A stretch of 13,591 nt of DNA from DATKDP01 sp035546335 (GCA_035546335.1 DATKDP010000072.1:1-13591), one strand, 5' to 3'. Counted from the stretch's first letter, positions 1 to 7,006 are shown. Numbers and translations: made by a program. The notes: a model not told the origin generated them from the sequence alone.

Positions 1-207
1 GAGGGATTCGGTTTCGACATTCTCACGAGGCTCGGCGAGGCTTTTGCGTTCGACTCACTCGAGATCGAGGAGAAGCGAATCGACGACGTCGCAGTACGGG
101 TCGTGAGCCCGCGAACCCTGTGGCGGATGAAGAAGGACACCATGAGGCCGGTGGATCGTATCGACGCGGATCACCTGGCGAAGCGGTTCGGGTTCGAGGA
201 TGAGTGA
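1..207 (+). CDS. Nucleotidyltransferase (MNT/DUF6036-like), C-terminal part only
   Basis: The reading frame is open from the first base to a TGA at 205-207 and gives 68 residues; the 5' end lies outside the window. The tail contains SPRTLWRMKKDTMRPVDRID and then HLAKRFGFEDE. From memory of the family, this matches the C-terminal signature of small bacterial nucleotidyltransferases of the MNT/DUF6036 type, where a 'YRMKxxTxRxxDxxDAxxLxxRFG' stretch closes the protein. These proteins transfer nucleotides and are often paired with a small partner in toxin-antitoxin-like operons. The catalytic GSxxxxxxxxSDxD region would be upstream and cannot be checked. The next gene starts 3 nt after the stop, which implies an operon. 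The exact family is inferred from the tail alone. Confidence 0.6.
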   Translation, partial: EGFGFDILTRLGEAFAFDSLEIEEKRIDDVAVRVVSPRTLWRMKKDTMRPVDRIDADHLAKRFGFEDE

Positions 208-210
208 GTC

Positions 211-426
211 ATGAAAGTCGAAAAGTACCGGTCGGTCGAGGAGATGCCACCACCGTGGCGGGATCCGGACGATCCGGGAAATCTTCGGAGAATCGCGGCG
301 ATGATGTCCGTATGGTTTCGAATGAATCCGCGTCCGGAGCCTGGCGTGCGACGCTTTCATTCGGTAACCGACGCGAATCGCGAGCGTCGCGATCCCTATC
401 GCGAGACACCTGAGGAGGAGCGCTGA
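211..426 (+). CDS. Small partner protein of the nucleotidyltransferase (hypothetical)
   Basis: This 71-residue protein starts at ATG 211, 3 nt after the upstream stop, so translation is probably coupled. Its N-terminus, MKVEKYRSVEEMPPPWRDPD, is followed by a short helical segment and then FHSVTDANRERR. I recall a family of small proteins starting 'M-V-(R/K)-(R/K)-(F/Y)-(R/P)-S-(V/I)-E-E/A-M' that sit next to such nucleotidyltransferases and repeat a similar 'FxSxxxA' phrase near the C-terminus. Two related phrases (KYRSVEEM at 4-11 and RFHSVTDA near 48-55) are visible. The protein is charged and has no membrane segment or enzyme motif. It may be the antitoxin or regulatory subunit of the pair. 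The pairing is seen; the role is inferred. Confidence 0.65.
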   Translation: MKVEKYRSVEEMPPPWRDPDDPGNLRRIAAMMSVWFRMNPRPEPGVRRFHSVTDANRERRDPYRETPEEER

Positions 427-626
427 CGTTCCTCCAGCGGTCGCCGCCGGCGTGAGGCTTTCCACCCCATCGCCGTGAGGGCTGCCGCAGGCGGATCAAA
501 ACGAAAAGCATGGGCCTGACCCTCTTTTTTTCTCGGATGCAAACGATTTCTGCCCGACGACGAACATCGTCTTCACGACCAACCCCAACGCCCATCCCAC
601 CGCCCTCGTCGCGGTCTATTCTATTC

Positions 627-645
627 CGGCGCGGCGGTCGCGCCG
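627..645 (-). terminator. GC hairpin after the kinase gene, possible terminator
   Basis: CGGCGCG at 627-633 pairs with CGCGCCG at 639-645 around a 5-nt loop. It lies about 20 nt past the minus-strand kinase stop. On the minus strand the stem is not followed by a clear T-run, so it may only stabilise the 3' end. The rest of 427-665 shows no gene; it has a 7-T run at 525-531 after GGGCCTGACCC, which looks like a REP-type phrase. Confidence 0.25.
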
Positions 646-665
646 CGTCGAGCCTAATCGACCGG

Positions 666-3017
666 CTATTTCTCTATCGTGAGGATCCGGCGCCGCAGCT
701 CATCGTAGCGCGGGTCATCACGCAACTCCGACAACACCACCATCGGGATGCTTTCACGTAACACGACATCGCGAGTCTCGAGTGCCTTCTCGAGCCAGTA
801 GAACGCGCGGTCGTTGTCGCCGAGCGCAGCGTAGATCCACGCGATCTGCGTCGGCGCGATCTGCCCGGTGGGCCAGATTGCCTCCAGCTCGCGTGCGACT
901 GCTCGCGCCTCGGCCGTTCGCCCCAATTTCGCGTAGATCCGTCCTAGATGCGCCTGCCCTGTATTCGGTTCTCCGCGCAATTCCACCAAGCGCTGATAGA
1001 CCTCGGCCGCGAGCTCGTACTTCCCCTGGTATTCGTAGGCTCTTCCAAGGGCAACGAACCCATCCCCGAAGTTCGGATTCAGCTCGAGAGCTCTCCGCGC
1101 TTCAGTAATTGCGCCGGGATAGTCGCCGATCTGAAGCAGGCAACGAGCGAGATTCGCGGAGATGATTGGCGAAAGCGGGTCGAGTGATGCCGCTTTTCGT
1201 AGTTCGGGAAGTCCATCTTCGACCTTACCCATCACCTGGAGCACCAGCGAATACCAAAGACGAGCTGTCGCGTAGTTCGGATTCAGCTCGATCGACTGCC
1301 GGAACTCTCTCTCGGCAGATTTCCAACGGAACTGATTGCTGTGGATCTGTCCCAGCGACGCGTGAGCTTCGGCCATCCGCGGGTCGATCTCCAACGCGCG
1401 TCTGGCCGCGTGCTCTCCCTTGGTGTAGGCCTCCTCCTTTGGAAGCAAACGAAAACGGCCACCCATCAGGATGTACGTGTCGGCGAGCCCGCTGTATGCC
1501 GCGGCAAAGGCAGGATCGCTGTCAATGGCCTGCTGGAAGTACGTCCGAGCGTTCTTCACTCCTTCGCGTGAGCGCTTGTTCCACTCGTGCCGTCCTCTCA
1601 GATTCAGCTCGTACGCCTGGCGACTCGAGGTACCGCGTGCGGTCAGCTGCGTTTGCTGCGCGCTCGTGGCCGGGATCCGCAAGCGATTGATGACGTTGCC
1701 GACGATTCTCTGCTCGATCGCGATTGGATCAGAGATGGTCTGTTGATAACGATCGCCCCACATCTGTGCCTGTGTACGGAGATCGATCAGATCAGCCTGA
1801 ACAGTGAGTCCCTGACCCTCGGCCACGACCCGTCCAGTCAGGATCACGTCGACCTTCAGGTCCCGCCTCAGCGCGTCGAGATCGTGAGCCTTGCCTTTGT
1901 AGGCAAACGCGGTCGTTCGAGCGAGCACCCGGATGTTCGGAAGCCTGGAGAGCGCATTGATCAGATTTTCAGTGATTCCATCAGAGAGAAATTCTGATTC
2001 GCGCGCTCGCGTGGCGTTTTCGAAGGGCAGCACGGCAAGCGACGCGACTTGGGGAGTGGTCAGACGGGAACGGCGCGTCGTGACTGTAAGGGCCATGATC
2101 AGCGCGACGATCAGCGCGATCGCCGCTGCTCCCGCCCCAAAAAAGAGTGCGAGACGGCGCATCCGTCGTCCCGCTTTCTCCGTCAAAGCCGCGCGTAAAT
2201 CCAGGGCGACGTCGCGCGCGGACTGGAAACGATCTTCGGGATTCTTCTCCAGGCATCGCGCGATCACCCGGGTCACCTCGAGCGGGGCGTCGAGACCGCG
2301 ACAATCAACGTCTTCACGGAGAACTGCAGTCAGAGCCTGACTGGCGGTCGGCCGTGCGAACGGAGAGCGGCCGGTGAGCATCTCGTAAAGGATGCAGCCG
2401 AACGAAAAGATATCCGTTCGCGCGTCCACAACTTCTCCCGAGGCCTGTTCGGGCGACATGTAGCTGGGCGTGCCGAGGACCGTGCCGGAGCGGGTCTGGA
2501 TGTCGGTAGACATCTCGTCGGTGGCTTCGCGTCGCCGATCATCGCGCGCCAGTCCGAAGTCGAGTAACTTGACCTGCCCGTTTGCGGAGGTCAGGAAGAT
2601 ATTTGACGGCTTGAGGTCGCGATGGACAATGGCTCTGGAGTGGGCGGCCGCCAGAGCATCAGCGATCTGCGCGCCAATCTCGACTGCTTTGCGCCAAGGC
2701 AGCGGAGACCTGGCAAGGCGCGCCTGAAGTGTCTGGCCCTCCAGTAACTCCATCACCAGGTATGGGGTGGTGCCGGTTGTATCGAACTGATGGATTGCGA
2801 CGATGTTCGGATGCGAGAGCGCGGCGACGGCCTTGGCCTCGCGGGCGAAGCGTGTCAGCGCGGCGCGGTTCTCGCGTAGGTGATCGGGGAGGATCTTCAG
2901 CGCAATCTCGCGGCCGAGCTGCTCGTCGCGGGCGCGGTAGACCTCTCCCATGCCGCCCGCTCCCAGCGGTGAAAGGACAACGTAGTGGCCGAGACGATCA
3001 CCAGCGGAAACGCTCAT
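666..3017 (-). CDS. Pkn-type serine/threonine kinase with TM, TolB/FlgO-like domain and TPR repeats
   Basis: This is a eukaryotic-like Ser/Thr kinase anchored in the inner membrane. In the 783-residue form starting MSVSAGDRLGHYVV, the glycine loop GAGGMGEVY is at 19-27, the ATP-binding lysine is K41 in EIALK, the alphaC glutamate is about E60, HRDLKPSN is at 132-139 (D134), DFG is at 153-155, and GTPSYMSPEQ is at 182-191. All catalytic residues are present, so it should be active. One TM helix is at about 288-311. Residues 325-447 (SLAVLPFEN, LSDGITENLI, RVLARTTAF, VILTGRV) form the TolB/FlgO-like domain common in this architecture. TPR repeats fill about 465-745. The frame also has ATGs at 3044 and 3080; 3017 is chosen because family members begin just before 'G-x-x-L-G-x-Y', but no strong Shine-Dalgarno decides it. 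It lies downstream of the GH15 gene on the same strand; a regulatory link is not shown. Confidence 0.93.
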   Translation of the reverse strand: MSVSAGDRLGHYVVLSPLGAGGMGEVYRARDEQLGREIALKILPDHLRENRAALTRFAREAKAVAALSHPNIVAIHQFDTTGTTPYLVMELLEGQTLQARLARSPLPWRKAVEIGAQIADALAAAHSRAIVHRDLKPSNIFLTSANGQVKLLDFGLARDDRRREATDEMSTDIQTRSGTVLGTPSYMSPEQASGEVVDARTDIFSFGCILYEMLTGRSPFARPTASQALTAVLREDVDCRGLDAPLEVTRVIARCLEKNPEDRFQSARDVALDLRAALTEKAGRRMRRLALFFGAGAAAIALIVALIMALTVTTRRSRLTTPQVASLAVLPFENATRARESEFLSDGITENLINALSRLPNIRVLARTTAFAYKGKAHDLDALRRDLKVDVILTGRVVAEGQGLTVQADLIDLRTQAQMWGDRYQQTISDPIAIEQRIVGNVINRLRIPATSAQQTQLTARGTSSRQAYELNLRGRHEWNKRSREGVKNARTYFQQAIDSDPAFAAAYSGLADTYILMGGRFRLLPKEEAYTKGEHAARRALEIDPRMAEAHASLGQIHSNQFRWKSAEREFRQSIELNPNYATARLWYSLVLQVMGKVEDGLPELRKAASLDPLSPIISANLARCLLQIGDYPGAITEARRALELNPNFGDGFVALGRAYEYQGKYELAAEVYQRLVELRGEPNTGQAHLGRIYAKLGRTAEARAVARELEAIWPTGQIAPTQIAWIYAALGDNDRAFYWLEKALETRDVVLRESIPMVVLSELRDDPRYDELRRRILTIEK

Positions 3018-3127
3018 CTCAACGTGCGGCTGTAGTTGAAGCATACTCTGCTCGACCGAGCAACGGAACCGGCCGTACAACGATCGAGCGGGCGAGCCCA
3101 GTGCCAGGTGAGTCCGCGACGAGTATC

Positions 3128-3184
3128 CCCATCGCTCACACCGTCGCCCGTCACCGGCCGAAGATCGGAATCTTCGGCCACTCG
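3128..3184 (-). repeat. Dispersed hairpin repeat, copy 1
   Basis: The core is a perfect 10-bp stem with a 4-nt loop: GGCCGAAGAT at 3156-3165 pairs with ATCTTCGGCC at 3170-3179. The same 24-bp hairpin recurs in opposite orientation at 9559-9582. Its flank also matches: on the minus strand the stem is followed by CGGTGAC-G-GGCGAC, compared with CGGTGAC-T-GACGAC in copy 2. It begins about 10 nt after the GH15 stop codon and precedes the kinase gene. It could act as a transcript-end or REP-like element. There is no T-run. Confidence 0.75.
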
Positions 3185-3189
3185 GGCCA

Positions 3190-4980
3190 CTAATGCCTGG
3201 GCCGGTCCTCGGCCGGCCCGCCGCGTCGCTGAAGGTTCCGTGCGGTGTTGATCAAACCGACATGCGAGAACGCCTGAGGGAAATTGCCGAGCTGCCTCCT
3301 GGTGATCGGGTCGTATTGTTCGGACAGCAGACCGACGTCGTTGCGCATCGAGAGGAGGCGCTCGAAGATCTCCGTCGCCTCCTCCACCTTTCCCTGAAGC
3401 GCGAGCACATCGGCCAGCCAGAATGTACAGAGCAGAAAGCCCCCCTCTCCGGGCGGCAGGCCGTCGATCTCCGGCGTGGTCTGATAGCGTTTGATCAGCC
3501 CGTCGTATTCGAGCTGCGTCCTGATCAGCTCGACCGTGCCGGTCATGCGCGGATCGTCCGCCTCGATGAAGCCGAGCGAGGGAAGCAACAGCAGGCTGGC
3601 ATCGGCCGAGCCGGAGCCGTAGAACTGGACGAATGCGTTCAGGTCGCGATCGAATCCTCTTTCCATGATCTCGGCGCGGATCTGATCCCGGATCCTCGCC
3701 CATCGTTCCAGCGGTCCGGGCATGCCGAACTTCTCGACGTCGGCGACGGCGCGATCGAAGGCGACCCAGGCCATGACTTTGGAGTGGGTGAAGTGCCGGC
3801 GAGGACCGCGCACTTCCCAGAAGCCTTCGTCGGGCTCCTTCCAACCCTTCTCGAGAAAGCTCATGATCGCGCACTGAACACGCCACGCATCGTCGTCGCA
3901 CGGGAGGCCCAGCCGCCTCGTCAGGTGAAGCACGTCCATCACCTCGCCGTAGACATCGAGCTGGTGCTGCAGATACGCGGCGTTTCCGATCCGTACGGGA
4001 CTCGAGCCCTCGTATCCCGGCAGCCAGGGGAGCTCGAGCTCCGTCAATCGCCGCTCGCCCGCAAGTCCATACATGATCTGCAGCTCTTCCGGACTCCCGG
4101 CGACGGCTCGCACGAGCCAGGCACGCCAGGCGCTTGCCTCGTCGGTGTAGCCTCCGATGGTCAATGCGTAGAGCGAGAACGTCGCGTCGCGCAGCCAGCA
4201 GAACCTGTAGTCCCAGTTTCGCACTCCGCCGATCCGCTCCGGCAGCGACGTGGTCGGTGCGGCGACCAGACCGCCCGTCGGTGCGTACGTCAGCGCTTCG
4301 AGCGTGATGAGCGAGCGCATGACCACGTCTCGCCATGGCCCCTCATACGTGCACCGCGCGGACCAGTCGCGCCAGAATTCCTCTGTCTCTGCGAGTCTCG
4401 TCTCCGGATCTTCCGGTTCGGGATCCGGATCGTACGTCTGCTTCCATGTCAGGTCGAATCTCATACGATCGCCCGCTTCGACCTCGAATTCCGCGACCGT
4501 GGCCAACTCCTCTCCATGCATCGGAACATCGCCGCGGCAGTAGAGCGTGTCGGGTCCGGCGATCGCGCGGATGCCGCCGTCGACCGCGCGCACCCAGGGA
4601 ACGATCGAGCCGTAATCGAACCGGATCTCGAGCTCCGAGCGCATCCGCACGGTTCCTTCGAGTCCCTCGACGATGCGCACCAGATCGATCACGCGCGTCC
4701 TGATCGGCATGAAATCGATCACGCGAACGCGACCCTCCTCGCACTCGAAGTCCGTCTCCAGCACCAGCGTGTCGCCGCGGTACTGCCGGCGGATGTTCCG
4801 GATCTCGCTCCTCGGGGCGATCTTCCAGCGACCATGCTCGGGCGTTCCGAGCAGTGCTGCGAAACAGGCGGGGGAGTCGAAGCGCGGCACGCAGAGCCAG
4901 TCGATCGAGCCCTCGCGCGAAACGAGCGCGCAGGTCTGCAGATCACCGATCAGCGCGTAGTCTTCGATTCTCGAAGGCAT
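3190..4980 (-). CDS. Glycoside hydrolase family 15 (glucoamylase/trehalase-like)
   Basis: This 596-residue protein should hydrolyse terminal alpha-glucosidic bonds in glucans or trehalose, probably in the cytoplasm since no signal peptide is seen. The N-terminal beta-sandwich covers about 1-220 (start MPSRIEDYALIGDLQTCALV, typical of the bacterial family). The (alpha/alpha)6 barrel follows, with GGVRNWDYRFCWLRDA at 251-266, DEGFWEVRG at 384-392 (E389, likely general acid), HSKVMAWVAFDRA at 399-411, PPGEGGFLLCTFWLAD at 509-524 and GLLSEQYDP at 550-558 (E554, likely general base). Length and motifs are complete. Bacterial members of this subgroup include trehalases and dextran or starch glucosidases, and the substrate cannot be told from sequence. 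No good Shine-Dalgarno precedes the ATG at 4980. The kinase gene follows on the same strand after a hairpin repeat. Confidence 0.93.
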   Translation of the reverse strand: MPSRIEDYALIGDLQTCALVSREGSIDWLCVPRFDSPACFAALLGTPEHGRWKIAPRSEIRNIRRQYRGDTLVLETDFECEEGRVRVIDFMPIRTRVIDLVRIVEGLEGTVRMRSELEIRFDYGSIVPWVRAVDGGIRAIAGPDTLYCRGDVPMHGEELATVAEFEVEAGDRMRFDLTWKQTYDPDPEPEDPETRLAETEEFWRDWSARCTYEGPWRDVVMRSLITLEALTYAPTGGLVAAPTTSLPERIGGVRNWDYRFCWLRDATFSLYALTIGGYTDEASAWRAWLVRAVAGSPEELQIMYGLAGERRLTELELPWLPGYEGSSPVRIGNAAYLQHQLDVYGEVMDVLHLTRRLGLPCDDDAWRVQCAIMSFLEKGWKEPDEGFWEVRGPRRHFTHSKVMAWVAFDRAVADVEKFGMPGPLERWARIRDQIRAEIMERGFDRDLNAFVQFYGSGSADASLLLLPSLGFIEADDPRMTGTVELIRTQLEYDGLIKRYQTTPEIDGLPPGEGGFLLCTFWLADVLALQGKVEEATEIFERLLSMRNDVGLLSEQYDPITRRQLGNFPQAFSHVGLINTARNLQRRGGPAEDRPRH

Positions 4981-5119
4981 GATGATTCGTGTGTCGCGGC
5001 GCGAGACAACGACTCGCAGGAGACAAAATGCCCCACGACCGGCTTCGTCGTCTCACGATACCCGAAAGCATCACACTCGCGAAGCGGGACACGGCGCGCA
5101 TCTCTTCTCACGATCCAGG

Positions 5120-5262
5120 GGGTCACACCTTCGCTTTTCCGGGTCCGCAGCCCATCTTGAGTCTTGAGGGTCACACCTTCGCTTTTCCGGGAAAAGAGAA
5201 GGTGTGACCCTCTGCCTGGGAGCCCTCGAGAAAAGAGAAGGTGTGACCCTCTGCCTTGGGAG
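5120..5262. repeat. Four-copy GGGTCACACCTTC repeat cluster with large hairpin
   Basis: Two identical 24-nt direct copies lie at 5120-5143 and 5168-5191 (beginning GGGTCACACCTTCGCTTTTC). Two inverted copies follow at 5191-5222 and 5230-5262, each reading GAAAAGAGAAGGTGTGACCC and then CTCTGCCT(T)GGGAG. Copies 2 and 3 face each other: 5168-5186 pairs with 5192-5210 over 19 bp with one mismatch and a 5-nt loop. This arrangement (head-to-tail and head-to-head short palindromic units) is typical of REP/BIME elements mobilised by RAYT-type transposases. No transposase is in the window. Confidence 0.85.
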
Positions 5263-5380
5263 TCCTGCGTCCGCCAGGAACGCAGACCTTCGTCGAGGAC
5301 TCACTGGTCCTGGATGCAACCGAGTGATTGTCGTTTACATCATCGCGGACTGAACAGGGGCACGCGTCGTGCTTCGACCG

Positions 5381-5396
5381 TCCTTCCCGGGAAGGA
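5381..5396. promoter_or_regulatory. 16-bp perfect palindrome over the pseudogene ribosome binding site
   Basis: TCCTTCCCGGGAAGGA is a perfect palindrome whose right half supplies the GGAAGGA Shine-Dalgarno of the ATG at 5403. It could be an operator or a structure that hides the binding site; it may be meaningless now, since the downstream gene is broken. Confidence 0.35.
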
Positions 5397-5402
5397 TTGA
5401 CG

Positions 5403-5525
5403 ATGGCTTCACGCAACGCAGCAGAGATTCTGATCGACACGCTGATCGACTGAGATGTCCGTGTGATCTTCGGTCTGCCGGGCGACGGGATCAACGGAAT
5501 CATGGAAGCGCTGCGCCAGCGCCAG
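5403..5525 (+). pseudogene. Thiamine-pyrophosphate enzyme (pyruvate oxidase/acetolactate synthase-like), 5' remnant
   Basis: Starting at ATG 5403, with GGAAGGA ahead of it, the frame reads MASRNAAEILIDTLID, meets TGA at 5451-5453, and continues in the same frame as DVRVIFGLPGDGINGIMEAL to about 5525. This is the N-terminus of the pyruvate oxidase/acetolactate-synthase-like family, where the usual text is 'LIDWGVxxVFGLPGDGINGIxEAL'; the stop replaces the conserved tryptophan (TGG to TGA). After 'RQRQ' the similarity ends and the remaining ~500 codons of such an enzyme are missing. It is thus both nonsense-mutated and truncated, with only the first ~41 codons left. The intact DUF296 gene starts 56 nt later, so a deletion probably joined the two. 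Family assignment rests on the short but distinctive GLPGDGINGI motif. Confidence 0.8.
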
Positions 5526-5581
5526 TCCCGGCCACGGGATTGCGCTGCGCGCGCAGGAGGCGGAACGATGGAGGATCTGAG

Positions 5582-6016
5582 ATGAAGTTCCTTGCATGTG
5601 CCCAGCCGCGTCCTTTCTTCCTCGTGTTCGATCGCGGCGACGAGGTGCTCGGGACGTTGGGCCGGTTCGCGAGGGAGCAGAGGGTTCAGGGAGGACATTT
5701 CGCAGCCATCGGCGCACTCTCGAGCGCGGTCGTCGCGTACTGGAATCCCGAGAGCCGCGAGTACGAGAAGATCGCGGTCGGCGAGCAGGTCGAAGTTCTC
5801 GCCCTGATCGGCGACGTTGCGATCGAAGGGGAGGAGACGAAAGTCCACGCACACATCGTTCTCGGCAAACGGGACGGCAGCACGATCGGCGGCCATCTGC
5901 TGAAAGGAACGGTGTACCCAACTCTGGAGATGCACTTCGTCGATGCCGGCATCGCGCTGGAGCGAACGAAGGATCCCGAGACGAAGCTGTCGCTCATCGA
6001 GATTGCGGAGGGCTGA
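5582..6016 (+). CDS. PPC/DUF296 domain protein
   Basis: This 144-residue protein has one PPC (DUF296) domain filling the chain. ATG 5582 is preceded by GGAGG at a 7-8 nt distance. Visible family marks are GGHFAAIGA at 37-45, KVHAHIVLG at 87-95 and GGHLLKGTVYPTLEM at 103-117; H89, H91 and H105 are the likely metal ligands of the trimeric PPC fold. In plants this domain accompanies AT-hooks; the bacterial stand-alone form has no DNA-binding motif and its function is unknown, although databases often label it 'DNA-binding protein'. There is no AT-hook here. It follows the TPP-enzyme remnant and may once have shared a transcript with it. Confidence 0.9.
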   Translation: MKFLACAQPRPFFLVFDRGDEVLGTLGRFAREQRVQGGHFAAIGALSSAVVAYWNPESREYEKIAVGEQVEVLALIGDVAIEGEETKVHAHIVLGKRDGSTIGGHLLKGTVYPTLEMHFVDAGIALERTKDPETKLSLIEIAEG

Positions 6017-6062
6017 ATACCTGCTCGCCGACAGTCATGTGAGATCACCATCTGTGGTGGCT

Positions 6063-6092
6063 TTCGAGGTCCTTTCGCAGATGTGCTACTCT
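6063..6092 (+). promoter_or_regulatory. Possible extended -10 promoter for the 6156-6868 cassette
   Basis: TGCTACTCT at 6084-6092 resembles an extended -10 element (TGn followed by TACTCT). The only -35 candidate is TTCGAG/TCGAGG at 6063-6069, with 17-18 nt spacing, which is a poor match. The leader to ATG 6156 would be about 55 nt. Confidence 0.2.
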
Positions 6093-6155
6093 GGCGATAT
6101 CTCCGCTGGAGTCGGCATACATGTCGCTTTAGCAATGTTCAGGAAGGCGAAAGAT

Positions 6156-6404
6156 ATGAGCTCCGACTACCTCTTCTCAGATCCGTCGTTTCTCCATGGT
6201 ACGGGTAGGGTTTTTGATCCATTCGGTCTACCCGAGCCGTACAATTGGAGTGCGACACCCGCAGAAGCTGATGCGCACGCGATGGCCCTCGACTGGGGCA
6301 TGGTTGGCAAGGATCTAGCGGATGCTATTGCTGAGCTCAACGCTCCTGATCCGAAACAGCTGGCGCTTTTCGACCCGTCCGGATGGGCCGCCGATAACGA
6401 CTGA
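6156..6404 (+). CDS. Small hypothetical protein, partner of DUF2335 protein
   Basis: This 82-residue protein starts at ATG 6156; AGGAAGG at 6141-6147 is placed 8 nt before it, which decides this start over in-frame upstream ATGs. The sequence begins MSSDYLFSDPSFLHGTGRVF, then has PEPYNW, EADAHAMALDW and VGKDLADAI. I recall a family of small soluble proteins with 'PSFLxGxARxxD', 'YN' and 'D(W)xxVGxDL' phrases that are found beside DUF2335 membrane proteins; no function is established that I know of. It has no membrane segment or enzymatic motif. Its stop overlaps the next start (TGATG), so the two are translated together. Base composition is lower in GC than neighbours (53% in 6181-6240, compared with 68% in 7861-7920), which suggests transfer. 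Confidence 0.75.
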   Translation: MSSDYLFSDPSFLHGTGRVFDPFGLPEPYNWSATPAEADAHAMALDWGMVGKDLADAIAELNAPDPKQLALFDPSGWAADND

Positions 6405-6868
6405 TGGGCCGCAAAGACCGCGGAAATCGCGATCGCCGTCGACTGGCTGGAAGTAAAGCGGACCTTGCTGGCGCCCAGGACTTTCGGTCGCAGTCACCGC
6501 AATATGTGGCACGCGTTGAAGGCACTGTGTTCCAAGGGCCGTTACCGCCTCCCGAGATCCTCGTGCGGTATAACGACGCTGTTCCCGACGGAGCAGAACG
6601 GATCATCAAAATGGCGGAGCGAAATCAGGAGCATCGCCAAAGGCTCGAGGGCGCTGTAGTACCATCGCGTGCCAAAAGCGAGCTTCGAGGCCAAATCTTC
6701 GGTTTCATAATCGCGATGGCGGCAATCGGCTGCGGAACCTACCTGATCGCGATCGACAAGGATACTCAGGGACTAGCGATCGTCATCGCCGATATCATAG
6801 CCCTCGTCGGGTTGTTCTTGTATGTGGATCACCGAAAGAGAAGAGATCTGGCCGCAAAGCGCGAATGA
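6404..6868 (+). CDS. DUF2335 two-TM membrane protein
   Basis: This 154-residue protein's ATG overlaps the upstream TGA by one base. Residues 1-40 are basic and polar. The DUF2335 core starts at FQGPLPPPEIL (43-53), followed by YNDAVPDGAERIIKMAERN and EHRQRLE (a short amphipathic or coiled helix, about 63-83). A hairpin of two TM helices at about 97-117 (RGQIFGFIIAMAAIGCGTYL) and 122-141 then follows, and the basic tail HRKRRDLAAKRE should stay in the cytoplasm, giving an N-in/C-in topology. DUF2335 proteins are annotated as 'predicted membrane protein' without a proven role; some sit on mobile elements. With the 82-residue partner it forms a compact two-gene cassette with lower GC. A defence or toxin-antitoxin-type role is possible but is not shown by sequence. 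Confidence 0.85.
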   Translation: MGRKDRGNRDRRRLAGSKADLAGAQDFRSQSPQYVARVEGTVFQGPLPPPEILVRYNDAVPDGAERIIKMAERNQEHRQRLEGAVVPSRAKSELRGQIFGFIIAMAAIGCGTYLIAIDKDTQGLAIVIADIIALVGLFLYVDHRKRRDLAAKRE

Positions 6869-7006
6869 GCGCGAAACAACTGTCTTCCACTAACCCTCTC
6901 CCGCTACAGCTGGTTCCAATGACAACCCAGTGTTCATGGGGGTTTTCTGGTCGTCGGGCAGGGGCTCGCCCACCGCCCGCTCGGATCACAGGATTTGCCT
7001 CACGCG

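Noticed and set aside
512..533. GGGCCTGACCC followed by a 7-T run, considered as an intrinsic terminator of the 1-426 operon
   Set aside because: The stem is only 3 bp; it looks more like a REP-type phrase. A terminator is not supported.
3014..4336. 440-codon minus-strand frame overlapping GH15 and the kinase start
   Set aside because: Out of frame with GH15 through most of its length, Arg/Ala-rich, no recognisable domain.
3193..5160. 655-codon open frame on the plus strand opposite the GH15 gene
   Set aside because: It is the antisense shadow of a motif-complete GH15 gene in GC-rich DNA; its translation shows no domain, and it runs into the repeat cluster.
5028..5207. Small plus-strand ORF from ATG 5028 with AGGAG ahead of it, divergent from GH15
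   Set aside because: The ribosome binding site is good, but two-fifths of the translation is the repeat text (GGHTFAFPG, EGHTFAFPG) and the remainder matches nothing I know; at most a gene start overrun by repeats.
6930..6958. AACCCA...TGGGGGTTTT after the DUF2335 gene, considered as a terminator
   Set aside because: Only a 4-bp continuous stem with a bulge and a short T-run; too weak to call.
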